This document shows positions 14,453 through 22,696 of a DNA stretch of 42,982 nucleotides, piece after piece. Location of the stretch: positions 1 through 42,982 of the IMG/VR virus record IMGVR_UViG_3300018079_000018; one strand, written 5' to 3'. This stretch comes from a virus. A model generated the notes under the pieces. The model searched no databases, had not been told where the DNA came from, and saw only the letters and a program-made list of their open reading frames with translations. Position 1 is the first letter of the stretch; each line of letters begins with the position of its first letter. The translations under genes and the position numbers were made by a program.

Positions 14453-14704
14453 ATGGGCAATCACGCCATCACCGAGGCCTCGAGGGGTCTGGCCGCCGCG
14501 CGGGTCAAAATCGAATCCACCTGGAACGGTCACTGGATGATCTCGGTCTACACCGGAATGGAGTTCGAGCCGCTGATGATCGCCGCGGACCGGCCCTTGG
14601 CCGAACAATACGCCGCCCGGATCATCAGCGCCTTGCGAGATGCGGTGCTGTGCGATCGTAACCTGCCGGGCAATTATCGAAAACGCAAATTGCGAGCGGT
14701 GTGA
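14453..14704 (+). CDS. Hypothetical small protein
   Basis: The protein has 83 residues from ATG 14453. It is compact alpha/beta (HWMISVYTGMEFEPLMIAAD; AARIISALRDAVL) with a basic tail. No family is recognised. It is isolated between heptamer elements H10 and H11. Confidence 0.5.
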   Translation: MGNHAITEASRGLAAARVKIESTWNGHWMISVYTGMEFEPLMIAADRPLAEQYAARIISALRDAVLCDRNLPGNYRKRKLRAV

Positions 14705-14711
14705 AAGAATA

Positions 14712-14781
14712 AGCCTATAGACCGTAGACTATAGGCTGTAGGCTGTAGGAACTTGCGCCTGCAGCCTAAAGCCTGTAGTCT
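14712..14781. repeat. Heptamer hairpin element H11
   Basis: The left arm has six units ending GGCTGTAGGCTGTAGG, the loop is AACTTGCG, and the right arm is CCTGCAGCCTAAAGCCTGTA. The rest of the gap to 14908 holds G+C-rich DNA with no gene that I can support. Confidence 0.8.
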
Positions 14782-14908
14782 GATTGTTGTGCGGCTCGTC
14801 CGCCCGTCCGCCGGCTTTGCGCCGTGCGGCTCATCACCAAATCCGTAGCATCCGAACCATCCGACTTGTAGGTCTTTTCACGCCGCCCACAACCGGTAGC
14901 GTGCACCT

Positions 14909-15220
14909 ATGCCGCTGACTTCTTCCAGCACGCTTGCCGAAGTCAAAGCGGCCATGGAGGACAATGCCTCCTACGCGGTGCACAACTCGCTCTCCGAATG
15001 CGAAGCCTACATCGACGCGGTGAACCGCTTCATGGTCCGCGCCGCGGAGGGCCAGGTGCATGGCGGCAAGGGCGGCGGCGAAGAGCTGCGCCTGGGCAAG
15101 AACCTGGAAATCCTGGAACGCGCCTTGCGCACGGCGATTAACTGGCAGGCGGCGCAGGCCGGTACGGCGGGGGCCGCCGGCGGCGTGGTGTATGCCGATC
15201 TGAGCGGGCCGAGGAACTAG
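14909..15220 (+). CDS. Small head protein, positional analogue of lambda gpW
   Basis: The protein has 103 residues from ATG 14909. It has helical charged regions (CEAYIDAVNRFMVRAAEG; EELRLGKNLEILERALRTAI) and a Gly/Ala-rich end. It lies directly before the portal gene, the place of gpW-type head-tail connector proteins. The call is mainly positional; I see no diagnostic motif. Confidence 0.5.
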   Translation: MPLTSSSTLAEVKAAMEDNASYAVHNSLSECEAYIDAVNRFMVRAAEGQVHGGKGGGEELRLGKNLEILERALRTAINWQAAQAGTAGAAGGVVYADLSGPRN

Positions 15221-15274
15221 GTTATAGGCTGTAGACCGTAGGCGCAGACCTACAGCCTAGAGCCTACAGCCTGC
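15219..15274. repeat. Heptamer hairpin element H12
   Basis: The left arm is GGTTATAGGCTGTAGACCGT, the loop GCGCAGA, and the right arm CCTACAGCCTAGAGCCTACA. It starts at the stop of the 14909 gene and ends 17 bases before the portal start. Confidence 0.85.
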
Positions 15275-15290
15275 GGGCTTTGTTTGACCG

Positions 15291-16886
15291 ATGGGCCGTT
15301 ACGACGTCGACAACATCATGGAGGGGTTCGACAACCTTCGGGCGAGTTATCAACTCGGCGAAGAGAACCGCTTCATGTCCAGGTTGAAGGGCGTCAACCC
15401 CGCGGGGAGCGGCGCGGATTACCACTATCGCAATCAGGCGTTGTTTTTGAAGGGCATCGAACGGGCCCGCGAATTCGAGCGCTCCAACATGCTCATCGCC
15501 CAGGGCGTGAGCCGCCTGGTCGACAACGTGCTCCAGGACGGCATCGTGGCCGATCCCGCGACGGGCGATACGGGTGTGGACGCGGAGAACAAGGCCCGTT
15601 GGCTTGAATGGAGCACCAATCCGGCAGAGTGCGACGCCCGGGAAATTCTCACCTTCGAGCAGATGGGCAAACTCACCCTGCGGAGCATCGTTCGCGACGG
15701 CGATGTGCTGCATCTGCCCTTGCGGGACGAAGGGGCGTTGCAGCCCATCGAGGCCCACCGTCTGCTGACCCCCAATCAGCGGGTCAAGAACACCATTCAC
15801 GGCGTGCGCGTCGATCCGGACACCGGCCGCCCGATGGAATACATGGTGGTTCCCGAAGCGATGGGATCGATGGCGGCGCCCACCAAACTAAGCGAGGCCA
15901 AACGCTACTCGGCGCGGGATGAGGACGGCGAGCCCGCCGTCTTCCACGTGTTCAACCCCCAACGCTTCAGTCAGACGCGGGGGATCAGCGCCTTCAATCC
16001 GGTGACCTACGCCATTGGGATGCACGACGATTTGCAATTCGCCAACCTGGTGCGGGCTCAACTGTCCGCCTTTCATGCCCTGTTCCGAGAATTGCCCGTC
16101 GATTTCGCGGGCGGCGCCGCCCCCGCGGCTGGAGCGCAACACACGGAGGCGCAGGGCGACGGCACGGACCGGTTCTTCGAGGAGCTGGCCCCGGGCATGA
16201 TCCGCACTGGCCGGCCCGGCGAGAAGTTCAACTTCCAGGTAGCCAACGTGCCCAACCCGTCCTTCTTTGACCACGCCATGCTCACCCTGACCATTATCGC
16301 GGTGAACCTCGGTTTGCCGCTGGCGGTGATGTTGCTCGATCCGACCAAGACCAATTTCTCCGGCTGGCGCGGAGCGATCGACCAGGCGCGGATGGGATTC
16401 CGCGGACTGCAAAATCTGATGATCACGCAGTTTCACGCCCCGGTCTATCGCTGGAAGGTCCGGCAGTGGATCGCCGAGGACGTCACCCTGCGGCGGATGC
16501 AGGGCAAGGCGGGCGTCGATCTGCTGGGCGTGAAATGGCGCCGCCCCCGCTTCGCCTACATCGAACCCAAAAAGGACGCGGAGGCGGACGCCCTGCGCAT
16601 CGAGAAGGGGTTGACCTCGCCGCGTCGAGCGGCGGCGGAACGGGGCGAGGATTACGACGAAATCGTGGTGGAGCGGGTGGCCGATCAGGCGCAACTCTTC
16701 CGCGCCGCGATGACCGAAGCCCGCCAGATCAACAAGGAATACCCCGAGGCGGGTCTGAATTGGCGGGAACTGATCCACCTCGGCGATCAGATCCCCGACG
16801 CCGCCGCGGAAGCGCAGACCTTGACGGAGGACGATCCGGCGGCGGCGGCGGAACGGCTGGAATTTGAAAAGGAGGCGGCGGCTTGA
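15291..16886 (+). CDS. Portal protein, lambda gpB type
   Basis: The protein has 531 residues, close to lambda gpB in length. The family features are present in order: an N-terminal region with NIMEGFDNLRASYQLGEENR, the core with RSIVRDGDVLHLPL and RVDPDTGRPMEYMVV, an HVFNPQRFSQTRGISAF box, and a C-terminal VGI-type end with GLNWRELIHLGDQIPDA. It forms the twelve-fold channel at the head vertex and docks the terminase. The next gene starts at TTGA overlapping its stop. Confidence 0.9.
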   Translation: MGRYDVDNIMEGFDNLRASYQLGEENRFMSRLKGVNPAGSGADYHYRNQALFLKGIERAREFERSNMLIAQGVSRLVDNVLQDGIVADPATGDTGVDAENKARWLEWSTNPAECDAREILTFEQMGKLTLRSIVRDGDVLHLPLRDEGALQPIEAHRLLTPNQRVKNTIHGVRVDPDTGRPMEYMVVPEAMGSMAAPTKLSEAKRYSARDEDGEPAVFHVFNPQRFSQTRGISAFNPVTYAIGMHDDLQFANLVRAQLSAFHALFRELPVDFAGGAAPAAGAQHTEAQGDGTDRFFEELAPGMIRTGRPGEKFNFQVANVPNPSFFDHAMLTLTIIAVNLGLPLAVMLLDPTKTNFSGWRGAIDQARMGFRGLQNLMITQFHAPVYRWKVRQWIAEDVTLRRMQGKAGVDLLGVKWRRPRFAYIEPKKDAEADALRIEKGLTSPRRAAAERGEDYDEIVVERVADQAQLFRAAMTEARQINKEYPEAGLNWRELIHLGDQIPDAAAEAQTLTEDDPAAAAERLEFEKEAAA

Positions 16887-18403
16887 GCGACAACGCGGCT
16901 TCGATCAAGTTTAAACGAACGGACGATCAACGCCTGGCGGAAGTTAGCCGCCACGTGACGGGAACGCCCTCGGTCTACGGCGGCACGCGCGTGCCGCACT
17001 TCGAGCAATTCATGGACTTCTGGGCCATGCCCCAACAGCACTTCGATCAAATGGCGGCCATGATTAGCGCCGTCGACCCCGCCGTGCACCTCGCGGAGAC
17101 GCGGGCGGAACGGCGGGAACGGACCGAGGCGGGCCGGGCGGCCACCACCGTGCGCGACGATGCGGAGATGGACGCGGCTGGCTTTACGTTGCTTGCCGGC
17201 GGAGTCGCGGTGATCGACCTGGTGGGCGTGATGACCAAGTACGGCGGTTCGTTCTTCGCCATGCCCGGCGGTTTGATCGGTCTGCAACGCACGCTGCGCG
17301 GAGCCCTGGCGGAACCTCAGGTAACCAGCGCCGTGCTGCGCATCGACAGTCCCGGCGGAAACGTCGCCGGCACCGGGGACCTGACCGAGACCGTGCGTGC
17401 CTTTGGGCAAAAGAAACCGATCGTGGCCTTTATCGAGGACCTGGGGGCCAGCGCCGCCTATTACGCGGCCACCGGGGCGACGCAGATTATGGCCACCAAG
17501 GATTCGCTGATCGGTTCCATCGGCGTCTTCATGGTCATCGACGATTGGTCGGCGTTTTTCGCCCGCGAAGGCGTCAAACGGCGGGTCCTCAAATACGGAG
17601 AGCACAAAGGCGACGGCGTGCAGGGCACGGAGATCACCGAGAAGCAACTCAGCGATTTCCAACGCACGGTGGACGAAATCGGCGGTCAATTCGTCGCCGC
17701 GGTGGCCAAGGGCCGGAAGATGAGCACGGAACAGGCCGCGGGCCTCGCCGACGGAAGAATCCACATCGCGGAATCGGCGAAGGCGCTCGGTCTAATCGAT
17801 CAGGTGGGGACGCTGGAAGAGGCGATCGCGGCGGCGCGGAGCATGGTGGAAGCAAACGCTCAGACGCCCAAACGCGGGAACACCGGGACCACGAGAAACG
17901 CGGCCGGCGGGTCGCAGAGTTTAACCATGAAGGAGAAGAGTATGAGTGCGGAAACGGCGCCGGCGGAGAACGCGGCCACGTTGCAACAGTTGAAGAAAGC
18001 CATCCCGGACAGTACGCCGTCGTTTCGGGAAACGATGGTCCTCGGCGAGGCGACTCTTGCCGACGCCCAGGAGCACTGGGCGGAGGAACTTCGCAGGCAA
18101 GTGAAGGCCCAGGGCGAGGAAATCGAGAAGCTGAAGGCGGCCGCAGCCGCCGAGACGGAAAAGGCCAAGGCCGCGGCCAAGAAACCGGGGGTGGCCCCGG
18201 CGGGGGCCTCCACTACCTCGCACACCAGCGGCGATTCGATCGAGGAATGGAACGACGCGGTCGCGGCACAAATGAGCGCGGGCAAGATGACCCGCGACGT
18301 GGCCATCCGCGAAGTGAATCGCCGCCGGCCGGGTCTGCGCGAGGCCATGTTGAAGGAATACAACGTTAAACACGAACGCCCGCGGGCGGCGGCGAACATT
18401 TAG
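16883..18403 (+). CDS. S49-family capsid maturation protease with C-terminal scaffold
   Basis: The protein has 506 residues from TTG 16883, overlapping the portal stop. The protease domain covers residues about 100-315: LRIDSPGGNVAGTGDL, then the nucleophile Ser190 in EDLGASAAYYAATG, then a Lys near 237 in RRVLKYGEHK. This is the SppA/lambda gpC arrangement, a Ser-Lys protease that cuts scaffold and portal during head assembly. Residues about 354-506 are a helical, Lys/Ala/Glu-rich scaffold-like part with its own internal start at 17942. Confidence 0.88.
   Translation: MSDNAASIKFKRTDDQRLAEVSRHVTGTPSVYGGTRVPHFEQFMDFWAMPQQHFDQMAAMISAVDPAVHLAETRAERRERTEAGRAATTVRDDAEMDAAGFTLLAGGVAVIDLVGVMTKYGGSFFAMPGGLIGLQRTLRGALAEPQVTSAVLRIDSPGGNVAGTGDLTETVRAFGQKKPIVAFIEDLGASAAYYAATGATQIMATKDSLIGSIGVFMVIDDWSAFFAREGVKRRVLKYGEHKGDGVQGTEITEKQLSDFQRTVDEIGGQFVAAVAKGRKMSTEQAAGLADGRIHIAESAKALGLIDQVGTLEEAIAAARSMVEANAQTPKRGNTGTTRNAAGGSQSLTMKEKSMSAETAPAENAATLQQLKKAIPDSTPSFRETMVLGEATLADAQEHWAEELRRQVKAQGEEIEKLKAAAAAETEKAKAAAKKPGVAPAGASTTSHTSGDSIEEWNDAVAAQMSAGKMTRDVAIREVNRRRPGLREAMLKEYNVKHERPRAAANI
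17942..18403 (+). CDS. Nested scaffold protein (lambda Nu3-like), internal in-frame start
   Basis: An ATG at 17942, in the frame of the protease gene, follows a strong Shine-Dalgarno AAGGAG at 17930-17935 with six bases between. It would give a 153-residue coiled-coil-rich protein (EIEKLKAAAAAETEKAKAAA) ending like the protease. In lambda the scaffold Nu3 is made in the same way from inside gene C. The inference is strong but untested. Confidence 0.7.
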   Translation: MSAETAPAENAATLQQLKKAIPDSTPSFRETMVLGEATLADAQEHWAEELRRQVKAQGEEIEKLKAAAAAETEKAKAAAKKPGVAPAGASTTSHTSGDSIEEWNDAVAAQMSAGKMTRDVAIREVNRRRPGLREAMLKEYNVKHERPRAAANI

Positions 18404-18433
18404 GCTGAAGGCGGAAGGCTGAAGGCCGTAGGA
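18401..18433. repeat. Heptamer element H13 (left-arm units)
   Basis: Four degenerate GGCTGAA/GGCGGAA/GGCCGTA units begin in the protease stop codon. There is no right arm. Confidence 0.65.
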
Positions 18434-18445
18434 AGAAGAGAAACG

Positions 18446-18469
18446 ACTGTTGACGAGGCAGTGACACAC
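18446..18469 (+). promoter_or_regulatory. Small hairpin element before the decoration gene
   Basis: ACTG pairs with CAGT across TTGACGAGG, followed by GACACAC. It lies 14 bases before the decoration protein start and just ahead of its AAAGGAG Shine-Dalgarno. Similar copies precede the major capsid and major tail genes, so a role in expression is possible. Confidence 0.45.
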
Positions 18470-18483
18470 GCAAAGGAGAAACA

Positions 18484-18840
18484 ATGAGTCAATTCACCGA
18501 AGGACCGCTGAAGGCGTTCACCGCCGGGGCGGCGATCGAGGCCTTCGCCTTGGTCAAATTGAGCAGCGGCAAACTGGCCCTCGCGGCGCTGGGTGAGGAA
18601 TATCTCGGTCAGTTGTGGCAACAGGCCTTCGCCGACGGGGACATCTGCAACGTGCGGTTGCGCAGCGCGATGGGCACCAGCAAGTGCGTGGCGGCGGCGG
18701 CATTCTCGGCCGGGGCGATCGTTTATGGGCGGGCCTTGGGGCGAGTGGATGACATCTCCACGACCAGCGCCATCCGAGTGGGCATGGCCTTGGAGGCGGC
18801 CACCGCCGCCGGCGACATCATCGAGGTGCTGCCGGGCTAG
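18484..18840 (+). CDS. Head decoration protein, DUF2190-like
   Basis: The protein has 118 residues from ATG 18484 with Shine-Dalgarno AAAGGAGAAA. The sequence is rich in short beta strands and Ala (VKLSSGKLALAAL; CVAAAAFSAGAIVYGRALGRV; IRVGMALEAATAAGDIIEVLPG). This pattern of a DUF2190 capsid cement protein sits directly before the major capsid gene, as lambda D precedes E. It probably stabilises the expanded capsid. Confidence 0.85.
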   Translation: MSQFTEGPLKAFTAGAAIEAFALVKLSSGKLALAALGEEYLGQLWQQAFADGDICNVRLRSAMGTSKCVAAAAFSAGAIVYGRALGRVDDISTTSAIRVGMALEAATAAGDIIEVLPG

Positions 18841-18842
18841 AA

Positions 18843-18873
18843 GAGGCTGAAGGCTGTAGGCCGTAGGCCGAAG
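18843..18873. repeat. Heptamer element H14 (left-arm units)
   Basis: Four units GGCTGAAGGCTGTAGGCCGT follow the decoration gene stop. No right arm is present. Confidence 0.65.
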
Positions 18874-18886
18874 AATAAGTGAACCC

Positions 18887-18912
18887 CACTTGATGACACA
18901 GCAGTGGCACAA
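18887..18912 (+). promoter_or_regulatory. Small hairpin element before the major capsid gene
   Basis: CACT pairs with AGTG around TGATGACACAGC, followed by GCACAAC. It lies 71 bases before the major capsid start. The leader between holds an unused GAAAGGA site and then the true GAAAGGAAAA Shine-Dalgarno. Confidence 0.45.
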
Positions 18913-18983
18913 CAAGAAACGAAAGGAACCCAACGAACGATCCGAGGTAGGGCAGGGCCGAAGGATTTGAGAAAGGAAAATTT

Positions 18984-19958
18984 ATGAGCGTATCACCCTC
19001 TTCGGCTCTGGCGACGTTACGACCCGACCTGGGGAGCTTCGCGGAATTCAGTTACCAGGGCAACATTCTGGGGTCTATCGGCCTGGACGTGCTGGCCCCC
19101 ATCGAGGTCGGGAAACCGGCCGACAAATTCGGCAAGTTGAAACTCGCCGAGCTGCTCAAGATCGAGGACGATCTCCGTCAAAGCGACGGATCCTACAATC
19201 GCGGGACCTGGAAGTTCACCGACGATTCCTTCAGCACGGCGGACCGCGGCTGGGAACAGCGCATCGACGATCGCGACGCGCGGCGCTTCGCGGAGTATTT
19301 CGATCTAGAACAGGCCGCCACGCAACGCGCCCGTCACACGGTGTTGTTGAACTATGAGAAACGAGTGGCGGCGGCAGTGTTCAACACCAGCACCTGGACC
19401 GGCGCCGCCCTGACCACGGCCATCGGCAACAACTGGAACATCGCCACCGGAACGCCGCTCGCGGACATCACCGCGGCCAAGATCAAGGTGCGCAACAACT
19501 GCGGGGCCATGGCCAACGCGGTGATCATGGATTGGGAGTTGTTTGTCGGGTTGCTCCGCACCACGGAGATCATCGACTTGCTCAAGTACAACGGCTTGCA
19601 GGACGTGCGGGCCGCCATGATGACCGCCCAGGCCTTGGCCCAGGTGTTCAACGTGGACCGCGTGCTGGTCGCGGGCATGATGAAAAACACCGCCCTGGAA
19701 GGTCAAACCGCGGTGCTGGCGTCGACCTGGGACAAGACCATGTGCATGGTCTGCCGGACGAGTATGCCAGGCGCCGCCATCGAGGACTTGTGCATCGGAC
19801 GGACCATGCACTGGTCGGATGACGGCTCGCAGATCGGCGGCTTCGTGGAGACCTACCGCGACGACGTGCGGCGAGGCGACATCGCCCGCTGTCGTTTTGA
19901 GGTCGCGGAAAAGATCATCTATCCCGAGGCCGGCCATCTGCTGACCGCGGTGCTGTAA
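18984..19958 (+). CDS. Major capsid protein (lambda gpE-like in position and size)
   Basis: The protein has 324 residues from ATG 18984, with GAAAGGAAAA before the start. The acidic-basic N-arm and central beta/alpha core (WKFTDDSFSTADRGWEQRID; LNYEKRVAAAVFN; AVIMDWELFVGLLRTTEIID) and the ending FVETYRDDVRRGDIARCRFE are typical of HK97-fold coats. Its place after protease and decoration genes fixes the role. It should be the most abundant protein of the particle, consistent with its long, hairpin-bearing leader. Confidence 0.85.
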   Translation: MSVSPSSALATLRPDLGSFAEFSYQGNILGSIGLDVLAPIEVGKPADKFGKLKLAELLKIEDDLRQSDGSYNRGTWKFTDDSFSTADRGWEQRIDDRDARRFAEYFDLEQAATQRARHTVLLNYEKRVAAAVFNTSTWTGAALTTAIGNNWNIATGTPLADITAAKIKVRNNCGAMANAVIMDWELFVGLLRTTEIIDLLKYNGLQDVRAAMMTAQALAQVFNVDRVLVAGMMKNTALEGQTAVLASTWDKTMCMVCRTSMPGAAIEDLCIGRTMHWSDDGSQIGGFVETYRDDVRRGDIARCRFEVAEKIIYPEAGHLLTAVL

Positions 19959-20030
19959 GAAACACCACCTTGTCAAAGGCGCGAGCGGGTCGCCGCCGGC
20001 CCGCCGCGCCGCAAGGAGGAAAGAGGGCGA

Positions 20031-20600
20031 ATGCAAATCGCCATTCTATGCCCGGGGCCTTCGCTGGCGCGGCACGAGGCCGATGCGTGGAAGGCTTACG
20101 ACCTGACCATCGCGGTCAATCGGGCGGCGAGCGCTCATCCTTGTGATTGGTGGGTGTTCGGAGATGCCGAAGGCTTTCGACAGACGATGCCCAAGGGTCA
20201 TCCGAAAGTCTTTACCACAAAACAGTCATGGGCGGAGGTCAACCGCGGCGGGCTCGGAGGGGGTTGGTGGGCGCGGTTTTTTGAGGAAATGCACACCGAC
20301 ATCGTCCTGGAAACCAATTGGCGACGGCATTCCATGACCGCGGCGATGGTCCTGGGGTACCACTTGTTCGGCCTGAATCCAAGGAATCACGACGACTCGG
20401 GAGGCGCGATCGACATCTTCGGCTGCGATTGGGCAGTCGAAGCGGATTATTTCGACGGCGGAAAGGACACCATCGGCCATCACTCCAATCGTTTCGACCG
20501 TGAACGGCACGCTTATGGGCGGATCGTGGACCGCATCGCGAGCAAGGGAATCGAGGTCCGCCGGGCGAAGTTTGATTATGCCGGAATGGGGAACGAATGA
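20031..20600 (+). CDS. DUF115-like / putative sugar-transfer related protein
   Basis: The protein has 189 residues from ATG 20031, with AAGGAGGAAAGAGG before it. The start AILCPGPSLARHEADAW, followed by DLTIAVNRAASAHPCDWWVFGD, is the pattern of the phage and bacterial DUF115 group (a Rossmann-like fold tied to glycosylation). AIDIFGCDWAVEADYFDG closes the domain. It may modify virion or host surface sugars. Its place inside the head genes hints at capsid or tail glycosylation, which is inference. Confidence 0.6.
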   Translation: MQIAILCPGPSLARHEADAWKAYDLTIAVNRAASAHPCDWWVFGDAEGFRQTMPKGHPKVFTTKQSWAEVNRGGLGGGWWARFFEEMHTDIVLETNWRRHSMTAAMVLGYHLFGLNPRNHDDSGGAIDIFGCDWAVEADYFDGGKDTIGHHSNRFDRERHAYGRIVDRIASKGIEVRRAKFDYAGMGNE

Positions 20601-20740
20601 ACGTGCGGTGGCGGCGCGGGGCGACCTGCCCGGAAGCCCCCGCCGACCATCGCGTTGGAAAGCGGATGGAGGGACGCCTCCTCCAACCGTGGTCGGTCGG
20701 CGGGCGCGTCATGGAAGATGCGCCTGACGACTGCGAATGA
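20597..20740 (+). CDS. Possible 47-residue protein
   Basis: An ATG at 20597 overlaps the previous stop (ATGA). The frame runs 47 codons, ending six bases before the next start at 20747. It is basic in the first half and acidic at the end. The coupling on both sides is the only support, and no family is recognised. Confidence 0.4.
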   Translation: MNVRWRRGATCPEAPADHRVGKRMEGRLLQPWSVGGRVMEDAPDDCE

Positions 20741-20746
20741 GACGCG

Positions 20747-21130
20747 ATGCCCAGCAAATTCGATGAGATTTTCGGCGTCATGGCTGAGCCGGCGTTGCTG
20801 GATCAGATGGGCGAGGCGGCCACGTATCGGCCGGCGGCGGGCGGGACCGCCGCGGTGATCGCCATGGTTGGCGCGGAGGAGGCGGTGGACCGTACGGAGA
20901 CGGACGGCGATCGAAACATCGAACGGGTCCGGCCGGTGACGATCTCCACGGACCCGGCCGGCGCTTACGGCGGGGTGGCCAATCCCGGGGCCAACGACCA
21001 GATCGACGTGGGGGGCGTCACCTATGAGGTGCGATCTGTGACCAACAAAAGCGGGAATCTGGTCACTATGGAGTGCGTACGGCTGGGATCGATTGAAAAG
21101 GCCAGGCCGGGGTATCGAGGACGAAGGTAA
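20747..21130 (+). CDS. Head-tail joining protein, lambda gpFII-like
   Basis: The protein has 127 residues from ATG 20747. KFDEIFGVMAEPALLDQMGEAATYRPAAG at the start and IDVGGVTYEVRSVTNKSGNL at the end give the small beta-barrel pattern of the gpFII attachment protein. It should sit between the head connector and the tail terminator. The place after the coat gene agrees. Confidence 0.65.
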   Translation: MPSKFDEIFGVMAEPALLDQMGEAATYRPAAGGTAAVIAMVGAEEAVDRTETDGDRNIERVRPVTISTDPAGAYGGVANPGANDQIDVGGVTYEVRSVTNKSGNLVTMECVRLGSIEKARPGYRGRR

Positions 21131-21137
21131 CGCACGA

Positions 21138-21494
21138 ATGGGCAACGACAACGGGAGTGTCGCACTCACGCGGCTGGTGTGGTGGGCGATCGGGATCGGG
21201 GCCATCGTCGTTGTCGGAGCAGGGGCCTTTTTCGCCGCGATGACGATTCAAGGAATGAAGGATGACATCAATGGCCTTAGTGCATCCAAGGAACTCCACA
21301 GCGAGCGAATGAGCCTCCTCGAAGGGCGGATTTCGACGCTCGAAAACACGAGTTCGGCGTCCGTGCAAGCGATCAAGGAAAGTTTAGCGAAGATGGAGAC
21401 GTGGCAGGATCAGGTTCGGCAGGACATCGCAGACTTGAAGGCCAGGGCCACCGGGGAGTGGCGACCTAAGCCGGTGACGAAATCGGAACCGTGA
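21138..21494 (+). CDS. Membrane protein with coiled coil
   Basis: The protein has 118 residues from ATG 21138 (an earlier ATG at 21093 overlaps the joining gene). One transmembrane helix lies near residues 10-35 (VWWAIGIGAIVVVGAGAFFAAM), then a heptad-rich coiled coil (MSLLEGRISTLENTSSASVQ) and a basic proline-containing tail. The topology resembles an inner-membrane spanin or holin-associated protein. It is the first of the embedded membrane/secreted block. Confidence 0.55.
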   Translation: MGNDNGSVALTRLVWWAIGIGAIVVVGAGAFFAAMTIQGMKDDINGLSASKELHSERMSLLEGRISTLENTSSASVQAIKESLAKMETWQDQVRQDIADLKARATGEWRPKPVTKSEP

Positions 21495-21511
21495 TGCCCT
21501 TCGCCTTCGTC

Positions 21512-21589
21512 TTAGGCTGTAGACTGAAGGTCATAGACTGTGGGTGCGAGTTCCTACGGCCTATAGCCTACGAGCCTACAGCCTACAGC
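21512..21589. repeat. Heptamer hairpin element H15
   Basis: The left arm is GGCTGTAGACTGAAGG, the loop GGGTGCGAGTTCC, and the right arm has TACGGCCTATAGCCTACGAG and two more units. It lies between the 21138 and 21628 genes. Confidence 0.8.
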
Positions 21590-21627
21590 GTGGACCTGCG
21601 TGACGTGGCGACATTGACCGTGGCGCG

Positions 21628-22176
21628 ATGAAAGTAATCTTGTACGACAGTTCCCCCAACGGTGCCGTAGGCTGGTCGTGGGCCATTGGTTCGTTCCGTC
21701 CCGGCTGGACGCGCATCGGGGCGAAGTCGTGGGATGAAGCGGCGGAGGCGATAGGCTCGGCCATCTTCGAGGCCACAAGCAAATTGAATGGAATCGCCAA
21801 GCTCGCCACGCTCCAAATTTGGGGCCACGGACAACCGGGCGAGCCATTGCTCGCGGGGAAGCCCATGACACCGGCGTTCATGCGGCGCGTGCAAGTAGGC
21901 GTATCGCCGACCAGCCTTGTCTGGTTTCGCATGTGCAGCGTCTTTTTCGGAGCCAAGGGTCAAGCCTTCGCGGAGCGCACGGCGAATGAGTTGAATTGTC
22001 GGACCGCGGGGCACAGTCATGTCATCGGCCCGTGGCAGAGCGGACTCTATTCCTTGAAGCCCGGTCAAACGCCGTCATGGGACGTGGGCAACGGCGTCTG
22101 GCGAAGCGTCAAAAGCGGATGGCGAAAGCAGAGGACGGTGTTCTGTACCAACATGAGCTTTCCAGATGGCTGGTGA
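21628..22176 (+). CDS. Caspase/CHAT-like His-Cys protein (putative peptidase)
   Basis: The protein has 182 residues from ATG 21628. LQIWGHGQPGEPLL places His67 after a hydrophobic strand, and LVWFRMCSVFFG places Cys103 at the end of the next strand. A helix (AKGQAFAERTANELN) and then TAGHSHVIGP follow. This order, strand-His-Gly then strand-Cys, is that of the caspase/CHAT/DUF4347 fold. Catalytic function is inferred from the dyad alone. In this membrane-gene block it might serve in lysis or host interference. No signal peptide is visible. Confidence 0.5.
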   Translation: MKVILYDSSPNGAVGWSWAIGSFRPGWTRIGAKSWDEAAEAIGSAIFEATSKLNGIAKLATLQIWGHGQPGEPLLAGKPMTPAFMRRVQVGVSPTSLVWFRMCSVFFGAKGQAFAERTANELNCRTAGHSHVIGPWQSGLYSLKPGQTPSWDVGNGVWRSVKSGWRKQRTVFCTNMSFPDGW

Positions 22177-22402
22177 GGAGAACGGACAATCGACTATCAA
22201 GATCCCCACGGCGTGGCTGGGGCCGATCGCCAAGTGGGTGGTGTTGACGTTGCTGGGCGCGAATCTGTGGCAGACGACGACTTCAAAAACGGAGTTGGCC
22301 CGCGAACAGGCGGCTTGGGATACGGAGACGGCGGCCAAGGTTTTTAAGAAACTGGCATCGCTTGAGGATTTGCTGGCGGCAAGGGAGTCGGAAACGAGAT
22401 GA
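22166..22402 (+). CDS. Small single-pass membrane protein
   Basis: The protein has 78 residues from ATG 22166, overlapping the previous gene. One membrane helix lies near residues 14-31 (WLGPIAKWVVLTLLGANLW), followed by a charged helix (ELAREQAAWDTETAAKVFKK). The pattern suits a holin, antiholin or inner spanin. The next frame starts at ATGA over its stop. Confidence 0.5.
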   Translation: MAGEENGQSTIKIPTAWLGPIAKWVVLTLLGANLWQTTTSKTELAREQAAWDTETAAKVFKKLASLEDLLAARESETR

Positions 22403-22506
22403 TCCACTGGCCGGTGAGGCAATTGGTTTGGTTTAGGTTTAGTGAAATCGGCCCCTGTTCGATTTGGCGTATCAACAATGAACTTGGTCCTTACTGGGCG
22501 TGCTAA
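22399..22506 (+). CDS. Possible 35-residue peptide
   Basis: An ATG overlaps the previous stop and opens 35 codons rich in Trp and Phe. It may be a coupled small peptide or chance. The following 34 bases hold only the leader of the next gene. Confidence 0.25.
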   Translation: MIHWPVRQLVWFRFSEIGPCSIWRINNELGPYWAC

Positions 22507-22540
22507 TTGACCCCGGCTCAGCCGGAGATTGGAGTCTAGG

Positions 22541-22696
22541 ATGGGCGTTTTGTTTAATCAGTTGTTGGAGTCGGTGTGGGGATTCATAGCGAGCTTCCTC
22601 AACGGACTGGTGGTTGACGTGCTGACCCAACTTCTCGGAGTCTCGGTTTCTTTGGTCGTGGCCTGCTTAATACTGTCGGCGCTTGTCGGGGCTTGA
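22541..22696 (+). CDS. Small hydrophobic membrane protein, possible holin
   Basis: The protein has 51 residues from ATG 22541, with GGAG at 22531-22534. Almost the whole chain is hydrophobic (FIASFLNGLVVDVLTQLLGV; SLVVACLILSALVG), enough for one or two membrane passes. Its size and place beside a Pro-rich lipoprotein suggest a holin or other lysis peptide. No family is recognised. Confidence 0.45.
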   Translation: MGVLFNQLLESVWGFIASFLNGLVVDVLTQLLGVSVSLVVACLILSALVGA

